Shown piece by piece: positions 60,240 through 64,000 of a stretch of 64,000 nt of DNA. The notes beneath the pieces are model-generated. The model worked only from the letters and a program-made list of their open reading frames with translations, had not been told where the DNA came from and searched no databases. Within the stretch, counting starts at the first letter, position 1; each line of letters begins with the position of its first letter. The position numbers and the translations under genes are program-made. This DNA comes from Haliscomenobacter hydrossis DSM 1100. GTDB taxonomy: Bacteria; Bacteroidota; Bacteroidia; Chitinophagales; Saprospiraceae. Location of the stretch: the NCBI RefSeq assembly GCF_000212735.1, contig NC_015510.1, positions 3,746,315-3,810,314 of the forward strand, written 5' to 3'.

Positions 60240-61958
60240 ATGCTACTTCGCCTGCTCTCGATTTCACTACCGGTATTGCTTTTGGCCTTTGTGTTGCCAA
60301 ATGATGAAAACCGCTACCCTAAGGATTTTTTTGCTGCTCCTGTTAGTGGGCAACTTCGCTTGTCGGGTACATTTGGGGAACTTCGCCCCGATCACTTTCA
60401 TTCGGGCATCGACATCAAAGGTGGCTTGGGTGTTCCTATTTATGCTGCGGGGGATGGCGAAGTGTACTGCATCAAAATCAACCCGGGTGGTTATGGTAGT
60501 GTCATGTACATCCGGCATCCCAACGGCTACACGACATTGTACGCGCATCTAAGTGGATTCTCCCCCGAATTGGCGCGTTTCATTGAAGAAAAGCAGTATG
60601 CAGCACAGCTGTTCACGGTGGAATTGTACCCCGAACCGGGTCAATTTCCAGTCAAAAAAGGCCAACTCGTGGCCAAAATGGGCAATACCGGGCATTCATT
60701 TGGACCCCATTTGCATTTTGAAATCCGGGAAACCGCCACCGACCGTTCGATTAATCCCCTGTTGTTTGGCTTACAAGTCATTGACAATACGCCCCCCCGA
60801 GTGCATGAACTTAAACTGTATCAGTTGGGTGAAAACCAACAACTCGCCGAAACCCGCCGGGTGCCGCTACTGATCAAAAATGGACAGTACGGCGTTACGG
60901 GTGATACCCTCAAAGTGAAAACCAAACAGGTGGGTTTGGCGATCAAAGCCTATGACCACATGGATGGGGTCAACAACTGGAACGGGATTTACACCATCGA
61001 ACTCTTTGTAGATGATCGGAGGGTGTATCAATTTGCGACTGAAAAACTGGACTTTACCGAAACGCGCTACATCAATGCCCACGTGGATTACGAGGAGCGG
61101 GTATCGCGTAATTCCTATTTTCACCGTTGTTTTTTACTCCCCGGAAACGCTTTGTCCATGTATGAACAAGTTCAGGAAAGTGGGAAAATAGTCATTGCCG
61201 ATAAACAAGTACGCAAAATCAATATTGCCATCAAAGATGTCGCCGGAAATACGGCACGGACTCAATTTTGGCTCAAGCTGGATACCGCACTGGTTACTGC
61301 GGCCGCACGGCAGTACAATTACCTGTTGCCTTACAATCAGCCCAGTGTTATCAACAGCAACGACATCAAACTTCAATTCCCCGAAGGCACTTTTTACGAA
61401 GATTGTTACATGCAGTACTCGGTCGTTCCGGAGCGATCGGCCAATGTTTTTTCAAAAGTACATACCCTGCACCATACCCGGGTACCCGTGCACCGGTTTT
61501 ACACCATGGCACTCAAACCCGTTAACCTACCCGATTCCTTGAGGGGGAAAGCATTTGTGGCGTACTGTAACAGCAATGGCAAGGTTACCAACTACGGGGG
61601 CAAATGGCAACCCGATGGCTTGCTCAAAGCCGAGGTTCGCACCCTGGGAGAGTTCTGCATCAAAGTAGATACTGTGCCGCCCACCATTACGCCGGAGCGT
61701 TTTAGTCCTGTGTTGAGTAAGGTGAGTTCAGTTTCGTTTAGAATTCGTGACAATTTTGGTGCTGCCGGCACCGTGGCGGGGCTAAATTATCGGGCAGAAA
61801 TCGACGGACAATGGGTGCTGATGGATTATGATCAAAAATACGACCGCATTACGTACCGTTTCACCCCGCGTGTAGTGCCAGGTTCCCACGTTTTTCACCT
61901 GGAGGTATGGGATGGAATGGGCAATAAACGGGTGTGGGATAAAAATTTTACCCGTTGA
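60240..61958 (+). CDS. M23-family metallopeptidase (LytM/peptidoglycan hydrolase-like)
   Basis: 572 residues from the ATG at 60240 (a GTG 24 bases upstream is possible). Signal or anchor MLLRLLSISLPVLLLAFVLP. The LytM domain lies early, about residues 40-180: RPDHFHSGIDIKGGLG supplies His/Asp zinc ligands and GHSFGPHLHFEIRE the HxH pair. The C-terminal 390 residues are beta-rich with no recognised family. It probably cuts peptidoglycan peptides at the cell surface, or is a regulatory relative; all the zinc ligands are present, favouring activity. A long palindrome follows the gene. Confidence 0.9.
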   Translation: MLLRLLSISLPVLLLAFVLPNDENRYPKDFFAAPVSGQLRLSGTFGELRPDHFHSGIDIKGGLGVPIYAAGDGEVYCIKINPGGYGSVMYIRHPNGYTTLYAHLSGFSPELARFIEEKQYAAQLFTVELYPEPGQFPVKKGQLVAKMGNTGHSFGPHLHFEIRETATDRSINPLLFGLQVIDNTPPRVHELKLYQLGENQQLAETRRVPLLIKNGQYGVTGDTLKVKTKQVGLAIKAYDHMDGVNNWNGIYTIELFVDDRRVYQFATEKLDFTETRYINAHVDYEERVSRNSYFHRCFLLPGNALSMYEQVQESGKIVIADKQVRKINIAIKDVAGNTARTQFWLKLDTALVTAAARQYNYLLPYNQPSVINSNDIKLQFPEGTFYEDCYMQYSVVPERSANVFSKVHTLHHTRVPVHRFYTMALKPVNLPDSLRGKAFVAYCNSNGKVTNYGGKWQPDGLLKAEVRTLGEFCIKVDTVPPTITPERFSPVLSKVSSVSFRIRDNFGAAGTVAGLNYRAEIDGQWVLMDYDQKYDRITYRFTPRVVPGSHVFHLEVWDGMGNKRVWDKNFTR

Positions 61959-61965
61959 TGAATTA

Positions 61966-62126
61966 GACTTGTTGCGACGGGAGACTGCTTGGCTCAAAAA
62001 TGGTCTTTTTTCCCTGCTTTTCGTTTATTTTTTCGTCCGTAGCGCTGCTACGCACTCGAAAATAAGCCTCAATCAGGAAAAAAATCCCTTATTTTTGATC
62101 TCAAGCGCTCACGTCGCAACAAGTCT
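61966..62126. repeat. Long palindrome with TAGCGCTGCTAC centre
   Basis: Left ACTTGTTGCGACGGGAGACT and right CGCAACAAGT arms pair at the outside; TCAAAAATGGTC and GATCTCAAG-type inner segments follow; the centre carries CGTAGCGCTGCTACGC. Same family as the element at 34455-34615 by that centre. Lies between two same-strand genes. Confidence 0.82.
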
Positions 62127-62186
62127 ATTGAACCCTCCGGTGCTTCGTTTGTTTCGGTAACGACACACACCACCAAAAAAAAGAGT

Positions 62187-62639
62187 ATGTTAAAAGTTGG
62201 AGATAAGGCACCTGATTTCAGTGCGACTATTCAAACCGGAGAAACGGTATCCTTGCAGGATTACCGCGGTCAGAAATTGATTTTGTTCATTTATCCGGCA
62301 TCGGGCACACCCAGCTGTACGGTTGAAAATTGCAGTTTGCGCGATGGCTATGCTGAATTGAAAGCAAAAGGTTACGCCCTATTAGGAGTAAGCCCCGATT
62401 CGGTTAAAAAGCAGTACAATTTTATCCAGAAACAGAATCTACCTTTTTCTTTAATTGCCGACACCGACAACCAAGTCATTAAACTTTTTGGCGCTTGGGG
62501 CGAAAAGCAAATGTATGGCAAAACCTATGATGGGGTGCTGCGCAGTACCTTTATCATCAATGAAGAGGGAATCATCGAGCGGGTCATTGACAAGGTGGTG
62601 ACCAAAACCCACGCGCAGCAAATTTTGGGCGGAGAGTAA
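62187..62639 (+). CDS. bcp: Thioredoxin-dependent peroxiredoxin (BCP type)
   Basis: 150 residues. Reduces peroxides with thioredoxin as electron donor. Peroxidatic Cys44 in SGTPSCTVENC with the resolving Cys49 five residues later, the atypical 2-Cys E. coli BCP arrangement. LLGVSPDSVKKQYNFIQKQ and IIERVIDKVVTKTHAQQIL complete the fold. Single gene, cytoplasmic. Confidence 0.93.
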   Translation: MLKVGDKAPDFSATIQTGETVSLQDYRGQKLILFIYPASGTPSCTVENCSLRDGYAELKAKGYALLGVSPDSVKKQYNFIQKQNLPFSLIADTDNQVIKLFGAWGEKQMYGKTYDGVLRSTFIINEEGIIERVIDKVVTKTHAQQILGGE

Positions 62640-62685
62640 GAAAGTCGTCCTGAATTTTGTAAAGGACCCAAATAAAAGCAGAAAT

Positions 62686-62776
62686 AGCACAAAGGACACA
62701 AGGAAAAGCACAAGGTTCACAAAGTGACGCTCATCTTTGTGAACCTTGTGCTTTTCCTTGTGTCCTTTGTGCTAAA
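62686..62776. repeat. Near-perfect long palindrome with ACAAAGGACACAAGG units
   Basis: Left TAGCACAAAGGACACAAGGA plus AAAGCACAAGGTTCACAAAG; right CTTTGTGAACCTTGTGCTTT plus TCCTTGTGTCCTTTGTGCTA. Arms of about 40 bases with almost no mismatch, loop about 9 bases. Between convergent bcp and DUF3127 genes. Confidence 0.92.
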
Positions 62777-62822
62777 AAATACCGTTTTTGATCTCTTGTG
62801 AAATTTGCGATGACCATGTTGT

Positions 62823-63209
62823 TTAGAACGGCAAATCATCCATGTCTTTGCTGCTCGCCGCAGTGGTACGTTCATCGCTGGTCGTTGGAAAAGATCCGTC
62901 ATCATCAGCGGCAGTACTAGGAGCAGCCGATTTCTCCGCCTTTGAAGGACGATCCAAACGCCAGGCATTCAAATTGGTGAAATACTTTCCTTGCCATTCC
63001 CGACCACGCAGGTCAAAATGAACTTTGATCATATCTCCTTCTGAATAATCATCAATCAGGCCGCAGCGGTCTTGTACCAACTGGAACTTGACCATTTGTG
63101 GATATTGACCACTTTCCACTTCAATCACAAACTCCCGCGCTTGAAAACTTCCCGACTTGTTTTCGGCTGGAAATATCTTGTGTAGTTTTCCTTCTACTTC
63201 GAATGACAT
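62823..63209 (-). CDS. DUF3127 protein with SSB-like acidic tail
   Basis: 128 residues. The DUF3127 domain occupies about 1-85: MSFEVEGKLHKIFPAENKSG, REFVIEVESG, YPQMVKFQLVQDRC, DMIKVHFDLRGREWQGKYF, NLNAWRL. This order of beta strands resembles an OB-fold. A Ser/Ala/Asp-rich linker then ends in MDDLPF, the same tip as the SSB protein in this window (DDDLPF). The tip in SSB binds repair and replication proteins, so this protein may compete for or share those partners. That is inference from the tail. It is convergent with bcp. Confidence 0.85.
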   Translation of the reverse strand: MSFEVEGKLHKIFPAENKSGSFQAREFVIEVESGQYPQMVKFQLVQDRCGLIDDYSEGDMIKVHFDLRGREWQGKYFTNLNAWRLDRPSKAEKSAAPSTAADDDGSFPTTSDERTTAASSKDMDDLPF

Positions 63210-63298
63210 GTTGTTTCGTTTTTATCGGGTTAAAATTAAGAAAAGCTCAGCAGAGAAGGTGCGTAATGGAAAAAATATCGCCAATTTTTATCAACACC

Positions 63299-64000
63299 TT
63301 ATATTTCCTGGCCATTGAATTCGATATCGCGGGTAGAAACAGCGATCATGCTTTGGCGGTGGCGTATCGCCAGGTACATCAGTTCAAGCATGCTCAAACC
63401 TTGGAGTATAAAAGGAGCAACATCTTTGGGATGCCAAACGACATCTTGTGCCGCGTAGAAAGCTGGTGAAAATCCTTGCCAGGGTTGGGTCAATAACCAG
63501 GCCGTTTTGATGGCTTTGGCTTTTGTGGAATGATGAATGATGGTTTGCTCCGAAAAAAAACATTGCGCCAAATCATCTCCCAATAAATGTGCCCCACTGG
63601 TACTGCGTGGGTTGCATTCTAGTACATATACCTCATCCTTGCACAACATCAGATCGAAACTCAATTGCCCTTCAAAATTGAGGTGTTGTCCAAATTTTAG
63701 CACCGCTTCAAAAATACCTTGATGAAAATATCGCTCAAAATAAATACTGGAACCTTTACCCACCCGGTGCACGGGCCGATAAGCTGCAAAACCACCCAAT
63801 TTTCCCTGTCGCCAGATGGAGTATACACAAATCTCTTCCCCAAATAGCCGTTCCTGCGCAACCCAATCCCGTGGGTGTTGCTGCGGTTCCTGGCATTTGT
63901 GCCGCTTTTGTCCGATGATGACCTGGCTTCCAAAACGCGAAAAAACCGGTTTGAAGACATACGCTTCGGCGTTTTCCCAATCCTCAAATGTGGTGCAAGA
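63299..64000 (-). CDS. ATP-grasp domain protein, N-terminus outside the window
   Basis: 234 residues of C-terminal sequence; the frame is open to the right edge. Landmarks of an ATP-grasp ligase: AYVFKPVFSRFGSQVIIG near the cut end (lysine-bearing strand and loop), QERLFGEEICVYSIW, GQLSFDLMLCKDEVYVLECN with the metal-binding Asp and Glu/Asn, and PRSTSGAH. The substrate is unknown; these proteins often ligate amino acids or carboxylates. The last 100 residues are a less conserved extension. Confidence 0.8.
   Translation of the reverse strand, partial: SCTTFEDWENAEAYVFKPVFSRFGSQVIIGQKRHKCQEPQQHPRDWVAQERLFGEEICVYSIWRQGKLGGFAAYRPVHRVGKGSSIYFERYFHQGIFEAVLKFGQHLNFEGQLSFDLMLCKDEVYVLECNPRSTSGAHLLGDDLAQCFFSEQTIIHHSTKAKAIKTAWLLTQPWQGFSPAFYAAQDVVWHPKDVAPFILQGLSMLELMYLAIRHRQSMIAVSTRDIEFNGQEI

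Overview
The window reads as about 64 kb of chromosome from a Bacteroidota bacterium, most likely of the Saprospirales type (a Haliscomenobacter-like source is a guess). Supporting signs: a gliding-motility lipoprotein GldD next to ssb, a subtilase with a C-terminal type 9 secretion (T9SS) sorting domain, a mevalonate-pathway decarboxylase, a COX15-type heme A synthase, a very large propeller/histidine-kinase hybrid sensor, and several TAnnTTTG promoter elements typical of the phylum's main sigma factor. No rRNA, tRNA, CRISPR array, prophage or complete conjugative element was seen.

Layout. 0-2 kb: end of an unknown gene, a glycosyltransferase-like protein and a LysE-family exporter. 2-6 kb (minus): NlpC/P60 hydrolase, adk, obgE, ssb, gldD. 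6-11.2 kb: an MFS exporter, dapD, pth, a CBS protein and a flavin amine-oxidase-like enzyme. 11.3-14.3 kb (minus): sulfate activation genes cysC-cysD-cysN. 14.6-28.4 kb: secreted subtilase, small proteins, CotH-like protein, 1603-residue hybrid sensor ending in a nucleotide cyclase, leucine-rich-repeat protein, J-domain-like protein and a DUF4139 protein. 28.5-35.6 kb: complete histidine-to-glutamate pathway hutH-hutU-hutI-hutG (minus) with a divergent LysR regulator. 35.6-39.2 kb: an AT-rich accessory patch with an overlapping acetyltransferase/HTH pair and an orphan gene between two attC-like structures. 39.5-43.3 kb: an orphan DUF5682 protein and a lipoprotein serpin. 43.5-48.3 kb: thrA-thrB-thrC. 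48.4-57 kb: a RAYT transposase between REP units, an M1 peptidase, an SRPBCC protein, mvaD, a serine-palmitoyltransferase-like enzyme and a Fic protein. 57-64 kb: SRAP protein, an origin-like region, heme A synthase, aat, an M23 peptidase, bcp, a DUF3127 protein and a truncated ATP-grasp gene.

Two noncoding layers are the most striking content. First, the right third looks like the origin domain of the chromosome. Five exact DnaA boxes (TTATCCACA) and several one-mismatch boxes lie between 57.28 and 59.39 kb, around a 571-base intergenic region with an AT-rich tract. Four ParB-site-like (parS) 16-mers lie between 47.97 and 52.62 kb. Second, many gene boundaries carry a long imperfect palindrome whose arms are built from short iterated near-repeats. 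In three genes the palindrome supplies the final codons and stop.

Gene positions, starts and motifs were read by eye. Family names rest on remembered family signatures, not on searches.
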